This document shows positions 40,634-49,170 of a DNA stretch of 64,000 nt, piece by piece. Origin of the DNA: Actinacidiphila epipremni (lineage in GTDB: Bacteria; Actinomycetota; Actinomycetes; Streptomycetales; Streptomycetaceae); the NCBI RefSeq assembly GCF_012034175.1, contig NZ_JAATEJ010000001.1, positions 620,001 to 684,000 on the forward strand. The letters are read 5' to 3'. The position numbers were made by a program, and so were the translations under genes. Below the pieces are notes generated by a model. The model did no database searches. It was given only the letters and a program-made list of their open reading frames with translations, and had not been told where the DNA came from. The stretch's first letter is position 1. Each line of letters begins with the position of its first letter.

Positions 40634-40693
40634 GTTTTCAGACCCGCGTCAGCAGATGTGGTGCGCTGGTGGAGCTATGTGTGCAGATACGGT

Positions 40694-41512
40694 TCAGCCG
40701 CGCTGGATGCCGCTGCTGTCCTGCAGCACACCGCGCCGCCCGTCCTGGGTCTGCGCGATCAGCGAGGCACCCCGCTGGTCGACGGCCAGGTACCAGGTGC
40801 CCGGGGTCAGTTCGGCGATCTGCGCGCCCGAGCCGTCCTCCGCGTACAGCGGGCGCGGCACCGGCACGGCGAACCAGAAGGCGCTGAAGTCCGAGGCCGG
40901 CGCGGCCGGCTGCGCCGCCTGCGGGGCCGCGGCCTGGGCGCCGTACGGCTGCTGCTGGCCGAAGGCCGGGTCGACGGACTGCGCGCCGCCCGGGTAGCCG
41001 TAACCGGCCTGCTGCGGGGCCGGGCCGCCGTAGGGCGCGCCGCCCACCGCGTACGGCTGCGGGGCCGGCGAAGGGGCGCCCGCCAGCGGGGCCTTGAGCG
41101 CCGGCAGCCGGCTCGACAGCGGCGCGACGACCGCGATGGCCAGCCCGAAGACCAGCGTCAGCCACAGGCCCGCGCCCTTGTCCAGGCCGCCGGAGTCCGC
41201 GAACAGCGTGGCCCACACGGCCGTCCAGCCGCTGAAGACGGCCAGCGCCACCGCCCACTGGTCGAACGTGAGGCCCAGGATCTGCTTGCCGGTGAACTGC
41301 GGGGAGCGCGCGGCCAGTATCGCGGCGGCGGCTGCGATCGCGGTCAGCGTCACCGACGGCAGGATCGGGAAGAACTGCGAGTGCCACAAGTTCCTGGACG
41401 CGGACCCGAATTCGGACTTGTAACTGTAGAACGGCAAGAAGGAAGCGATCAGCAGCAGCACCGCTGCTCCGATCACCGCGCCGTCTCCTCGGGTCAGGGA
41501 GCGGATGTTCAC
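40694..41512 (-). CDS. Membrane protein with Gly/Pro/Gln-rich region (DUF5336-like)
   Basis: This 272-residue protein has four hydrophobic helices in the first half (AVIGAAVLLLIASFLPFYSY, VTLTAIAAAAAILAA, WAVALAVFSGWTAVWATLF, GLWLTLVFGLAIAVVAPL). A repetitive cytoplasmic or external region of APQPYAVGGAPYGG, YGYPGGAQ and GQQQPYGAQAA follows. A small C-terminal domain includes FWFAVPVPRPLYAEDGSGAQIAELTPGTWYLAV, which reads like a short beta fold. Proteins of this layout are common in Streptomyces without a defined role. Confidence 0.75.
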   Translation of the reverse strand: MNIRSLTRGDGAVIGAAVLLLIASFLPFYSYKSEFGSASRNLWHSQFFPILPSVTLTAIAAAAAILAARSPQFTGKQILGLTFDQWAVALAVFSGWTAVWATLFADSGGLDKGAGLWLTLVFGLAIAVVAPLSSRLPALKAPLAGAPSPAPQPYAVGGAPYGGPAPQQAGYGYPGGAQSVDPAFGQQQPYGAQAAAPQAAQPAAPASDFSAFWFAVPVPRPLYAEDGSGAQIAELTPGTWYLAVDQRGASLIAQTQDGRRGVLQDSSGIQRG

Positions 41513-41669
41513 GTCAGGTCCTGTCCTTTGTCGGTACTGCTTCTGTCAGGTCGTGATCTGGTCGTACGTCCGTCAACCGGAGCGGTGCCCCATGGTACGA
41601 GGACGATCTTGGCCGGAGGGCCGGGCATGGTCATTGGTGCACGATCCATACCGGACTGCTACAGCCCTG

Positions 41670-42611
41670 TCACCTCTTGCCTTCCAGGAAGGAGGTGAGC
41701 CCGTCGGCGATCCCGACGGCGGCCTTCTGCCGCCACGCGGGATCGGTCATCTCGGCGGCGTCGTGCGCGTTGCGCATGTTGCCGCATTCGATGAAGACCT
41801 TGGGCACGGTCGTGAGATTGAGCCCGCCGAGGTCGTCGCGGATCGTCAGACCCTTCCCACCGAGGTAGTTTGCCAGCGGTTCGCCGGTCGCCGCCTGGAA
41901 ATGCGCGCGCAAAGTGGTGGCAAGGAGCAGGGAAGGCGCCGCGACGGCGCGGGTGTCCGCCGCGCCCTTGTGCACCGACTTCGGTGCGATCACATGGAAG
42001 CCGAAGCGGTCGGCGGGTGCGCCGTCCGCATGGATGGACAGGGCCGCGTCCGCATGCGCGGCGTTGCCTATGCGGGCCCTTTCGTCCACGCACGGACCCC
42101 ACGGCCGGTCCCCGTCGTACGTCAGGATCACCTTCGCGCCGCGCGCCTCCAGCAGCGCCCGCGCCCGGTGGGCCACGTCCAGCGTGTAGGCCGCCTCCGG
42201 ATAACCGGCGTTGGTGGCCGTGCCGGTGGTGTCGCACGCCTTGCGGTTGGTGCCGATGTCCACGAGCTTGTCGATCTCGGCGGTGTGCTTGGCGTTGCCC
42301 AGGTTGTGGCCGGGGTCGATCACGATGGTCCGGCCGGTCAGCTCCTTGCGGGGCGCGGCCGATGTCGCGTCGGGCAGGGCCGGCGCGGTGGTCGCGCCGT
42401 CACCGTGCGCCACCGGGGAGCCCGTCGTACGGCCGGCGTCCGCGGTCGCGGAGGCCCCGGCGGAGGGGCCGTGCGCCCCCGCGGGACCTGCGTCGTCGCC
42501 GCGCTGCGCGTCGTACACGAACCAGCCCCCGGTCAGTGCCGCCGCCACCACGATCGCCGTGATGACCAGCGGTCTGCCCCGAGCGCCCCCGCGTGACTCG
42601 TTGCTGAACAC
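41670..42611 (-). CDS. N-acetylmuramoyl-L-alanine amidase (Amidase_3)
   Basis: GTG 42611 gives 313 residues. A membrane-anchor or signal helix (PLVITAIVVAAALTGGWFVYDA) is followed by a Ser/Thr/Ala linker and the catalytic domain (about 105-313). Zn-site elements are IVIDPGHNLG (His), the PEAAYTLDVA region (Glu), LSIHADGAP (His) and the catalytic Glu in KVFIECGNMRN. The enzyme cuts the bond between MurNAc and L-Ala in peptidoglycan, outside the membrane, and would act in cell separation or wall turnover. An insertion with two Cys (KACDTTG, WGPCVDE) may form a disulfide. The ribosome site is weak. Confidence 0.9.
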   Translation of the reverse strand: MFSNESRGGARGRPLVITAIVVAAALTGGWFVYDAQRGDDAGPAGAHGPSAGASATADAGRTTGSPVAHGDGATTAPALPDATSAAPRKELTGRTIVIDPGHNLGNAKHTAEIDKLVDIGTNRKACDTTGTATNAGYPEAAYTLDVAHRARALLEARGAKVILTYDGDRPWGPCVDERARIGNAAHADAALSIHADGAPADRFGFHVIAPKSVHKGAADTRAVAAPSLLLATTLRAHFQAATGEPLANYLGGKGLTIRDDLGGLNLTTVPKVFIECGNMRNAHDAAEMTDPAWRQKAAVGIADGLTSFLEGKR

Positions 42612-42685
42612 GCCCGCGACTCTATCGGCCCCGCTCGCCGCCTCGCACCGCCCCTGTCGAAAGCGCCCCCGGGCGCCGCCGCGCA

Positions 42686-43324
42686 CTACCGTACGGCGCC
42701 GCCCGTCACTCTGCGCAGCAGCCGCAGCGAGCCGGTGCCGGGCTCCTCGGCGAAGACGCCCGACTCCAGGGCGCGGCGGTAGATCCGGTACGGCGCCTGG
42801 CCGCCGTCGGCGGGGTCGGGGAAGACGTCGTGGACGGCCAGCAGGCCGCCCTCGGCGACATGCGGGGCCCAGCCCTCGTAGTCGGCGCCGGCGTGCTCGT
42901 CGGTGTGGCCGCCGTCGACGAAGACCAGGGCGAACGGCCGCCCCCACAGCGCCGCGACCTGCGGCGAGCGCCCCACGATCGCGACGACGTGCTCCTCCAG
43001 GCCCGCGTCGTACAGGGCGCGGCGGAAGTGCGGGAGGGTGTCCATGCGGCCGGTGTGCTCGTCGACCAGGTCCGTATCGTGGTACTCCCAGCCCGGCTGC
43101 TGCTCCTCACTGCCGCGGTGGTGGTCCACGGTCACCGCGACCGTGCCCGCCTGCCGGGCGGCGTCGGCGAGCAGGATCGTGGAGCGCCCGCAGTAGCTGC
43201 CGATCTCCAGCACCGGCAGCCGCAGCTCCCGCGCGGCGCCGCGGGCCGCCTCGTAGAGCGCCAGGCCCTCGTCCGCGGGCATGAACCCCTTGGCGGCCTC
43301 GAACGCCGCGAGCACGTCGGTCAT
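42686..43324 (-). CDS. Class I SAM-dependent methyltransferase (O-methyltransferase type)
   Basis: ATG 43324 gives 212 residues. Motif I is VLEIGSYCGRSTILLADAAR. Acidic motifs are TVDHHRGSEEQQPGWEYHDTDLVDE and LVFVDGGHTDEHAGADYEGWAPHVAEGGLLAVHDVF, the latter with the metal-type DGGH..D pattern of caffeoyl-CoA-like O-methyltransferases (Methyltransf_24). The substrate is unknown. It is encoded between the amidase gene (same strand) and a divergent MFS gene. Confidence 0.88.
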   Translation of the reverse strand: MTDVLAAFEAAKGFMPADEGLALYEAARGAARELRLPVLEIGSYCGRSTILLADAARQAGTVAVTVDHHRGSEEQQPGWEYHDTDLVDEHTGRMDTLPHFRRALYDAGLEEHVVAIVGRSPQVAALWGRPFALVFVDGGHTDEHAGADYEGWAPHVAEGGLLAVHDVFPDPADGGQAPYRIYRRALESGVFAEEPGTGSLRLLRRVTGGAVR

Positions 43325-43554
43325 CCCCGTATCGTACGAAGCCGCTGGTGGCTGGGGCCCCGCGGGACCGGGCGATACGGTCGCGGGCTGACGCCGTACG
43401 GGTGAGGCGTGCGGTGGGCGGCGTACGACGGGGGCGGGCGGGGCGTAGGGCGCACGCGGTACGGGCCGGCGGGCGGGTCGGTCCCGGGTTGTGGTCCCGG
43501 GCCTGAGGAAGTAGGCCCGAAAGCCGATGCGCCGCGCCGGGGCGGGAGGGGACG

Positions 43555-45012
43555 ATGGTGCCCATGAGCGAAATCCTCGGACAGCGCACCACCTCGACAT
43601 CCGACTGCAAGCCGCGCCGGGCCGCGCCGGCCTGGGCGGTGCTGCTCGCGGTGTGTGCCGGGCAGTTCCTCGTCGTCCTCGACGTGTCGGTGGTCAACGT
43701 GGCGCTGCCGTCCATGCGCAGCGCCCTCGGCCTCGGCGAGAGCGCCCAGCAGTGGGTGGTCAACGGCTACGCGCTCACCTTCGCCGGCTTCCTGCTGCTC
43801 GGCGGGCGGGCCGCCGACCTCTTCGGCCGCAAGCGGATATTCGTCGCGGGGCTGGGCCTGTTCACGGCGGCGAGCCTGGCCGGCGGGCTCGCGCAGAACC
43901 CGACGATGCTGATCACCGCGCGGGCGGTGCAGGGCCTGGGCTCGGCGATCCTCGCGCCCACCACGCTGTCCATCCTCACCACCTCCTTCCCCGAGGGCCC
44001 CGAGCGGACCCGGGCGATCGCGACCTGGTCGGCGGTCGGCGCGGGCGGCGGCGCGGCCGGCAGCCTCGTCGGCGGCACCCTGACCGATCTGCTGTCCTGG
44101 CGCTGGGTGCTGCTGGTCAACGTGCCGGTGGGCGCGGTGGTGCTGGTCGCGGCGGCGCTGTTCCTGACCGAGGGCCGCGGCACGACCGTGCGGCGCCTCG
44201 ACATCCCCGGCGCGATCCTCGTCACCGGCGGCGTGGCCGCGCTGGCGTACGGCATCGCCGAGACCGAGACGCACGGGTGGTCCTCGCCGCACTCGCTGGT
44301 GCCGCTGGTCGGCGGTGTGCTGATCCTCGCGCTCTTCACGGCGGTCGAGGCGCGCGCCGCCCAACCGCTCGTGCCGTTGCGGCTGTTCACGGTGCGGTCG
44401 GTGGCGTCGGCGAACACGGTGCTCTTCGCGTCGGGCGCGGCGACCTTCGCCGTCTGGTATTTCCTGTCCCTCTACATGCAGCAGGTGCTGCACTACAGCC
44501 CGATCAAGGCGGGGCTGTCCTTCCTGCCGCACACCATCGCGATCGTGGCCGGCTCCAAGCTCGCGCCACGGCTGATGAGCCGGCTCGACTCGCGGCTGAT
44601 CGTCGCGTGCGGCGGCGCGATATCCGCGGTGGGGCTGGTGTGGCAGAGCCGGGTCAGCGCGGACGGCACGTTCCTCGGCATCATCCTCGGGCCCGGCATC
44701 CTGGCGATGTTCGGCGCGGGCCTGATGATGACGCCGGTCGCCGCGGCGGCGATGTCCGGCGTGGGCCGGGCGGAACAGGGCCTGGTGTCCGGCCTGCTCA
44801 ACACCTCCCGGCAACTCGGCGGCGCGCTGGGCCTGACGATCCTCGCCACGACCGCGGCCTCCCGCATCACCGCGCGCACGCAGGCCGGCGCCTCCACGGC
44901 CTCGGCCCTGTCCTCCGGCTACGGCCTGGCGTTCCTGGTCAGCGCGGCGTTCCTCGCGGCGGCGGCATGCCTGGCGATGCTCCTGCCGAAGCCGCAGCCG
45001 CACGAGGTCTGA
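43555..45012 (+). CDS. MFS drug exporter (DHA2 family, 14 TM)
   Basis: ATG 43555 follows GGGAGGGG (ATG 43564 is an alternative), and the product has 485 residues. It shows the EmrB/QacA landmarks LDVSVVNVALPSMR, GGRAADLFGRKRI (motif A), RAVQGLGSAILAPTTLSIL and LVGGTLTDLLSWRWVLLVNVP (motif C region), and 14 hydrophobic helices. It should export small toxic compounds or an own metabolite by proton antiport. No TetR or MarR gene is adjacent to suggest the inducer. Confidence 0.9.
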   Translation: MVPMSEILGQRTTSTSDCKPRRAAPAWAVLLAVCAGQFLVVLDVSVVNVALPSMRSALGLGESAQQWVVNGYALTFAGFLLLGGRAADLFGRKRIFVAGLGLFTAASLAGGLAQNPTMLITARAVQGLGSAILAPTTLSILTTSFPEGPERTRAIATWSAVGAGGGAAGSLVGGTLTDLLSWRWVLLVNVPVGAVVLVAAALFLTEGRGTTVRRLDIPGAILVTGGVAALAYGIAETETHGWSSPHSLVPLVGGVLILALFTAVEARAAQPLVPLRLFTVRSVASANTVLFASGAATFAVWYFLSLYMQQVLHYSPIKAGLSFLPHTIAIVAGSKLAPRLMSRLDSRLIVACGGAISAVGLVWQSRVSADGTFLGIILGPGILAMFGAGLMMTPVAAAAMSGVGRAEQGLVSGLLNTSRQLGGALGLTILATTAASRITARTQAGASTASALSSGYGLAFLVSAAFLAAAACLAMLLPKPQPHEV

Positions 45013-45136
45013 GCGGGCGGCTGCGCCGGGCTTGCGGGGGTGCGGTGGCGCCCCGGCGCCGGGCGCGGGCTGTAGCGCTGCCGGGTGCCGGGTGGGCCTG
45101 GCGTCGGGCCCGCGGGCCCGGAGGGCGTGGTGGGGG

Positions 45137-45763
45137 TCAGAGCCAGCCGTTCTGGCGGGCGGTGCGGACGGCCTCCATGCGGTTGCGGGTGCCGGTCTTG
45201 CCGATCGCGGCGGAGAGGTAGTTCCGTACGGTCGACTCGGACAGGAAGAGCTTGCCGGCGATGTCGGCGACGGTGGCGCCGTCCGCCGCCGCGTTCAGCA
45301 CGTCCCGTTCACGCGGGGTGAGCGGGCTCGGGCCCGCGCTGAGCGCGGCGGCGGCCAGGGCGGGGTCGATGACGCGCTCCCCGCGCAGCACCCGGCGGAT
45401 CGCCCCGGCCAGCTCCTCCACGGGCCCGTCCTTGACGAGGAAGCCGGCCGCGCCCGCCTCCATCGCCCGCCGCAGATAGCCGGGCCGCCCGAAGGTCGTG
45501 AGGATCAGCACCTGGCAGCCCGGCAGCTTCTGCCGCAACTCGGCGGCTGCGTCCAGCCCACTGCGCCCGGGCAGCTCGATGTCCAGCAGGGCCACATCCG
45601 GCCGCGCGGCCAGCGCCTCCGCGACGATCCGGTCGCCCGCGGACACCTGGGCGACGACCTCCATGTCGTCCTCCAGGTCCAGCAGCAGCGCGAGCGCCCC
45701 GCGCATCATCCCCTGATCCTCGGCGAGCAGTACCCTCACGGCCTTGGGTGCGTCCTCAGTCAC
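45137..45763 (-). CDS. NarL/LuxR response regulator (DesR-like), orphan
   Basis: I chose GTG 45763, which gives 208 residues. The receiver is complete: VRVLLAEDQGMMRGAL (acidic pair), DVALLDIELPGRSGL (phospho-Asp), LILTTFGRPG (Thr) and GFLVKDGP (Lys). The HTH is LTPRERDVLNAAADGATVADIAGKLFLSESTVRNYLSAAIGKTGTRNRMEAV. The DQGMMRGALA.LL and TTFGRPGYLRRAM signatures are those of DesR-type regulators that normally follow a DesK-type kinase and an ABC exporter. No kinase gene is adjacent here. A kinase of that type without a regulator lies at 54700-55947. Confidence 0.92.
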   Translation of the reverse strand: MTEDAPKAVRVLLAEDQGMMRGALALLLDLEDDMEVVAQVSAGDRIVAEALAARPDVALLDIELPGRSGLDAAAELRQKLPGCQVLILTTFGRPGYLRRAMEAGAAGFLVKDGPVEELAGAIRRVLRGERVIDPALAAAALSAGPSPLTPRERDVLNAAADGATVADIAGKLFLSESTVRNYLSAAIGKTGTRNRMEAVRTARQNGWL

Positions 45764-45896
45764 CCCGCCAGAGTACGATCCGACTCCGCCGGACCGTCCG
45801 CCGAGATCCACTCCGGGCGAGGCCGTACAGCTCTTGCGGCGTGCGCGGCCGGCTTATGGGCCGGGGCCGGTGGGGGTGGCGGCGTCCGGCGCTGGC

Positions 45897-47081
45897 TCAT
45901 GCGCCGGGGGCCGGTACGGGGTGGGCGTCATCGTCCAGCCACACCTGCCGTGCGCCGGTGGCGTCCGCCGTGAGGCCGAAGCGGCTTACCGGCGGGGTGC
46001 CCTGCGCTTGCCACCAGGACAGGGCTCGCGTGACCTCGTCCCACAGTCGGCGGGTGCCGGACTGGCGGACGAGGGCCCGTGTCGCCCCGGGGCGGAATTC
46101 GGCGGAGGCCCAGGCGCGCGAGCCCGGGCGCATGTCGAAGAACCAGAGGGTGGCGCCGGCGCCGGCGGTGTTGAGCACATGCGCGCAGTCCGGTACGAGC
46201 AGGCCGAGGACGAAGGCGGTGCCGCCCATCCGCCGCCGCCCCTCGCCGAGTTCGGTGAGGCTCACGGCGGTCTCGGAGGTGTCGGCGTCGCCGGGGTAGG
46301 GCCCGACGTGTGCGCGGAAGCGCCCCCAGTCCAGCCGCTGGGCCCGCAGCTTCATGAACTCCACCGGCCGCAGGAAGGGCCCGCTCGCGGTGCCGTCGCC
46401 GCGGACGGTGAGGCGTACGAGGGCGTCACCGTTGCCGTAGTGCGTCCCCCACGGCGCGAGCACCACCCCGCCGGGCCGGGTCTGCTCCAGCCACGCCGCC
46501 GGCAGCGCCCGTACGCCCGCGGTTGCGATCAGCCGGTCGTACGGCGCCCCGGCGGCCCAGCCGTCCCGCCCGTCCCCGCACACCACCTCGGCCCGCAGCC
46601 CCGCCCGTACCAGCGCGGCCCGCGCCCGTACGGCGACGGCCTCGTCCACCTCGACGGTGACGACACCGCCGCTGCCGCCCAGCCGCGCGGCGAGCAGCCC
46701 GGCGTTCCAGCCCGTCCCGGTCCCGACCTCCAGCACGCGCATCCCGGGCCGTACGTCGAGGTCCCGCAGCATGCCGGCGACGACGGACGGCATGCTCGCG
46801 GAACTCGTCGGCACATGCCCGGGGCCGGGCCCTTCATGCGCTCCGTCGTCCCACTGCGTGGTGACCGGCACATCCGCGTACGCGGCCCGCTCCCACGCGT
46901 CCCCGTCCACCCGCCGGTCCACGACCCGGCTCGCGCCGGACCCCATGTCGTACGGCCATATGACGTCGGGCAGGAACGCCCCCCGAGGCACGGCCTCGAA
47001 GACCTCGACCCACTCCGCCGCCAACGCCCCGCCCTCCCGCAGCAACCGCGTGAGCTCACCCCGCGGCCCGCCCGTACTCAC
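45897..47081 (-). CDS. Protein-L-isoaspartate O-methyltransferase homologue, likely RiPP-tailoring
   Basis: GTG 47081 overlaps the stop of a 40-residue peptide gene, and the product has 394 residues. The N-terminal half is a PIMT domain: VFEAVPRGAFLPD, the Thr/Ser-rich active segment VPTSSASMPSVVAGML, motif I VLEVGTGTGWNAGLLAARLG, and IATAGVRALPAAWLEQTRPGGVVLAPWG. A C-terminal domain of about 190 residues (from FLRPVEFMKLRAQRLDW) is not found in repair-type PIMT, which is near 210 residues. Long PIMT homologues coupled to a short Asp-rich peptide install aspartimide in imiditide/pamtide RiPPs. A protein-repair role is the alternative. Confidence 0.85.
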   Translation of the reverse strand: MSTGGPRGELTRLLREGGALAAEWVEVFEAVPRGAFLPDVIWPYDMGSGASRVVDRRVDGDAWERAAYADVPVTTQWDDGAHEGPGPGHVPTSSASMPSVVAGMLRDLDVRPGMRVLEVGTGTGWNAGLLAARLGGSGGVVTVEVDEAVAVRARAALVRAGLRAEVVCGDGRDGWAAGAPYDRLIATAGVRALPAAWLEQTRPGGVVLAPWGTHYGNGDALVRLTVRGDGTASGPFLRPVEFMKLRAQRLDWGRFRAHVGPYPGDADTSETAVSLTELGEGRRRMGGTAFVLGLLVPDCAHVLNTAGAGATLWFFDMRPGSRAWASAEFRPGATRALVRQSGTRRLWDEVTRALSWWQAQGTPPVSRFGLTADATGARQVWLDDDAHPVPAPGA

Positions 47082-47200
47082 TTCCGGTGCTTCCCGTCTC
47101 CCTCGGGAGCGTCCCCGTCCGGTGACGGCGGCTCCTTCGGGGGCGTCCAGGGCTGGCCGGGCAGGGGGTCGTCGTCACCCTGGGTGTTCCGCTGCGACAT
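47078..47200 (-). CDS. Asp/Pro/Gly-rich 40-residue peptide, candidate RiPP precursor
   Basis: ATG 47200 follows GAGGAGGCGG, an excellent ribosome site. The 40-residue product begins MSQRNTQGDDDPLPGQPW, continues with TPPKEPPSP, and ends DGDAPEGDGKHRK. It has six Asp residues, several in Asp-Gly or Asp-Pro context, no Cys, and a basic C-terminus. The stop overlaps the GTG of the PIMT homologue, so the two are translated together. Asp-Gly sites are the easiest to methylate and cyclise to aspartimide, which fits a substrate of the neighbouring enzyme. It could instead be only a small coupling peptide. No similar characterised precursor comes to mind with certainty. Confidence 0.7.
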   Translation of the reverse strand: MSQRNTQGDDDPLPGQPWTPPKEPPSPDGDAPEGDGKHRK

Positions 47201-47262
47201 GCGCCGCCTCCTCTCCGTTCCCTCCGATGATGCCGAACTCCGCGCCGGCATATGCCAATTGC

Positions 47263-48027
47263 CTACGCTTCCCACTCCCACGTGTGACGCCCCGGGTGCG
47301 CCGCGAACAGCGAGCAGCCGCCGACGTCGCCGGGCCCGAGGGCAGGGCAATCCGGCAGGACGCAAATGGCCCGGGCCCGGGTCTCGCCCTCCTCCCAGCG
47401 GGCCCATACCGCCCCGGCGTCGGGGCCGTCGAGGTGGTCGTAGGCGAGGGCGACGTGCCCGCCGAGGTGCCGGGCCTCCAGGTAACACAGAAGCGTCGCC
47501 GCGACGAGGTCCGGCGCGATGCGCGCGCCGAGCGCGAGCACCTGGCTCGTCAGCCCGGGCCCGAGGCGTACGGAGGCGTGGCAATAGGGGGCGGATTCCT
47601 CGACCTCCCCGCCGATGTGCGCCCACACGACCTTGCCGGGCTGGCCCTCCCGGGTGGCCACGCCCCACGCGTGCCGCGTGACGGCGTCCACGATCTGCAG
47701 CCCCCGCCCCCGCACCTGCTCCTCCCCGGCCTTCCCCAGCGCCGGCAGGCGATACGCGTCGCCGTCCCACACCTCCAGCCGCACACCACCGCGTCCGCGG
47801 CGGAGCAGGCGCGTCCCGACCGGCCCACCCGCCGCATGCTCCACGGCATTCGTGAGCAGCTCCGCCAGCACGACCTCCGCCTCATCCCCGAGCCCACCCA
47901 GCCCCCACCCCACGAGCACCGCCCGCAGGGCGTGCCTTGCCTGTGGCACGGAGGCCGGCGCGGCCGGCCAGAGCTGCACCACAGGTGCCGGGGAAACCAG
48001 CGGTGCCGCAGTGCTCGCAGGTGCCAT
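47263..48027 (-). CDS. ATP-binding protein (RsbW-like HATPase) with C-terminal extension
   Basis: ATG 48027 gives 254 residues. The N-terminal part (about 15-130) is an anti-sigma-type GHKL ATPase: VPQARHALRAVLVGWGLGGLGDEAEVVLAELLTNAVEHA (N box), VWDGDAYRLP (G1-like D.G) and GRGLQIVDAVTRHAWGV (G2). A second part of about 120 residues has LVAATLLCYLEARHLGGHVALAYDHLDGP and three Cys. Such proteins, divergent from Xre-DUF5753 genes, are frequent in Streptomyces and may act as kinases or partners of regulators. The divergent gene at 48159 is of that type. Confidence 0.85.
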   Translation of the reverse strand: MAPASTAAPLVSPAPVVQLWPAAPASVPQARHALRAVLVGWGLGGLGDEAEVVLAELLTNAVEHAAGGPVGTRLLRRGRGGVRLEVWDGDAYRLPALGKAGEEQVRGRGLQIVDAVTRHAWGVATREGQPGKVVWAHIGGEVEESAPYCHASVRLGPGLTSQVLALGARIAPDLVAATLLCYLEARHLGGHVALAYDHLDGPDAGAVWARWEEGETRARAICVLPDCPALGPGDVGGCSLFAAHPGRHTWEWEA

Positions 48028-48158
48028 GGGGCTTGCCCTTCCCTCTGTTCCGGCCCCGGGGCCGGAGCGGTACCTCTAGGTTGGGACCTGTCTACGGTCA
48101 GTGACAGAGGTGCCGCGTATTCAGAAGTGACCGAATACGCCGGAGGGGACGGTGCGCG

Positions 48159-49037
48159 ATGGGCTCGGCAAATGGCGACGGCCAGGGGTATATGGCGGTC
48201 CGGGCGGACGGTCTGCTGTCCTGGCTGCGCTACTTCGGGGAGGAGTTGCGCCTGGCGCGGGAGGCGTGCGGGATGTCCGTACGGCAACTCGCCGCGCACA
48301 CCTCGTATTCGTACCAGCAGCTCGCCAACGTCGAGACCGGGCGGCGTACACCGTCCGAGTCGTTCGCCGGCGAGGTCGACGCCGCTTTGGGCGCGGACGG
48401 GCGGTTCACGCGCCTGCTGCAACGGGTGCTGGCGGAAGCGCTGCCGGACTGGTTCGAGGGCTTCGTGCGGGAGGAGTCGCGGGCAACCCGCGTGCGGACG
48501 TACCAATGCCAGGTCGTGCACGGCCTGTTGCAGACCGAGGAGTACGCGCGCGCCCTGATCCGCGCCGGGTTGCCGAGGGCGTCCCCGGAGCAGGTCGAGG
48601 AGCTGGTCGCCCGGCGGATCGCCCGGCGGGCGATCTTCGAGCGGCCGGAGCCGCCCCACCTGTGGGTCGTCCTGGACGAGGCCGCGCTGCACCGGGCGGT
48701 GGGCGGCCCCGCGGTGATGGCCGGGCAGCTCAGGCAGCTGCTCAAGGACGCGGAGAACCCGCACGTGATCATCCAGGTCCTGCCGTTCTCCGCGGGCGCG
48801 CACGCGGCGACCAACGGCTCCTTCGTCCTCTGGTCCTACCGCGACCGCCCCGACACGATGTACATGGAGGGGATGTACGGCGACCGCGTCGTCCAGCAGC
48901 GGGCGAGCCTGGAGGACGTCCGGCTGCGCTACGAGCACCTCCAGGCGGTCGCCCTGCCGCAGGCGCAGTCGGCGGACATGATCCGCGGCGCACTGGAGCG
49001 CTTCACCGCGGCCCCGGCGCCAGAGGCCCCGGCGTAA
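48159..49037 (+). CDS. Xre-type HTH regulator with DUF5753 domain
   Basis: ATG 48159 gives 292 residues. The HTH (about 25-80) reads FGEELRLAREACGMSVRQLAAHTSYSYQQLANVETGRRTPS. The DUF5753 part (about 105-285) includes VVHGLLQTEEYARALIRAGLP, RQLLKDAENPHVIIQVLPFSAGAHAATNGSFVLW and YMEGMYGDRVVQ. It is divergent from the RsbW-like gene and 958 bp from the peptide/PIMT pair, so it may control those minus-strand genes. A role in development or metabolite control is typical of the family. Confidence 0.92.
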   Translation: MGSANGDGQGYMAVRADGLLSWLRYFGEELRLAREACGMSVRQLAAHTSYSYQQLANVETGRRTPSESFAGEVDAALGADGRFTRLLQRVLAEALPDWFEGFVREESRATRVRTYQCQVVHGLLQTEEYARALIRAGLPRASPEQVEELVARRIARRAIFERPEPPHLWVVLDEAALHRAVGGPAVMAGQLRQLLKDAENPHVIIQVLPFSAGAHAATNGSFVLWSYRDRPDTMYMEGMYGDRVVQQRASLEDVRLRYEHLQAVALPQAQSADMIRGALERFTAAPAPEAPA

Positions 49038-49170
49038 GCGGCCCCCGTGCAAGCGCCCCCGGCGTAACGGATCGCGGGGCCGTTCGGCGTGCCGGAGGGT
49101 GGGGACGGGGTACGGGCGGCCCACGATGGGGAAAGCTCTCATTTCCCGTCGAACGAGGAGAAAACGCCCG

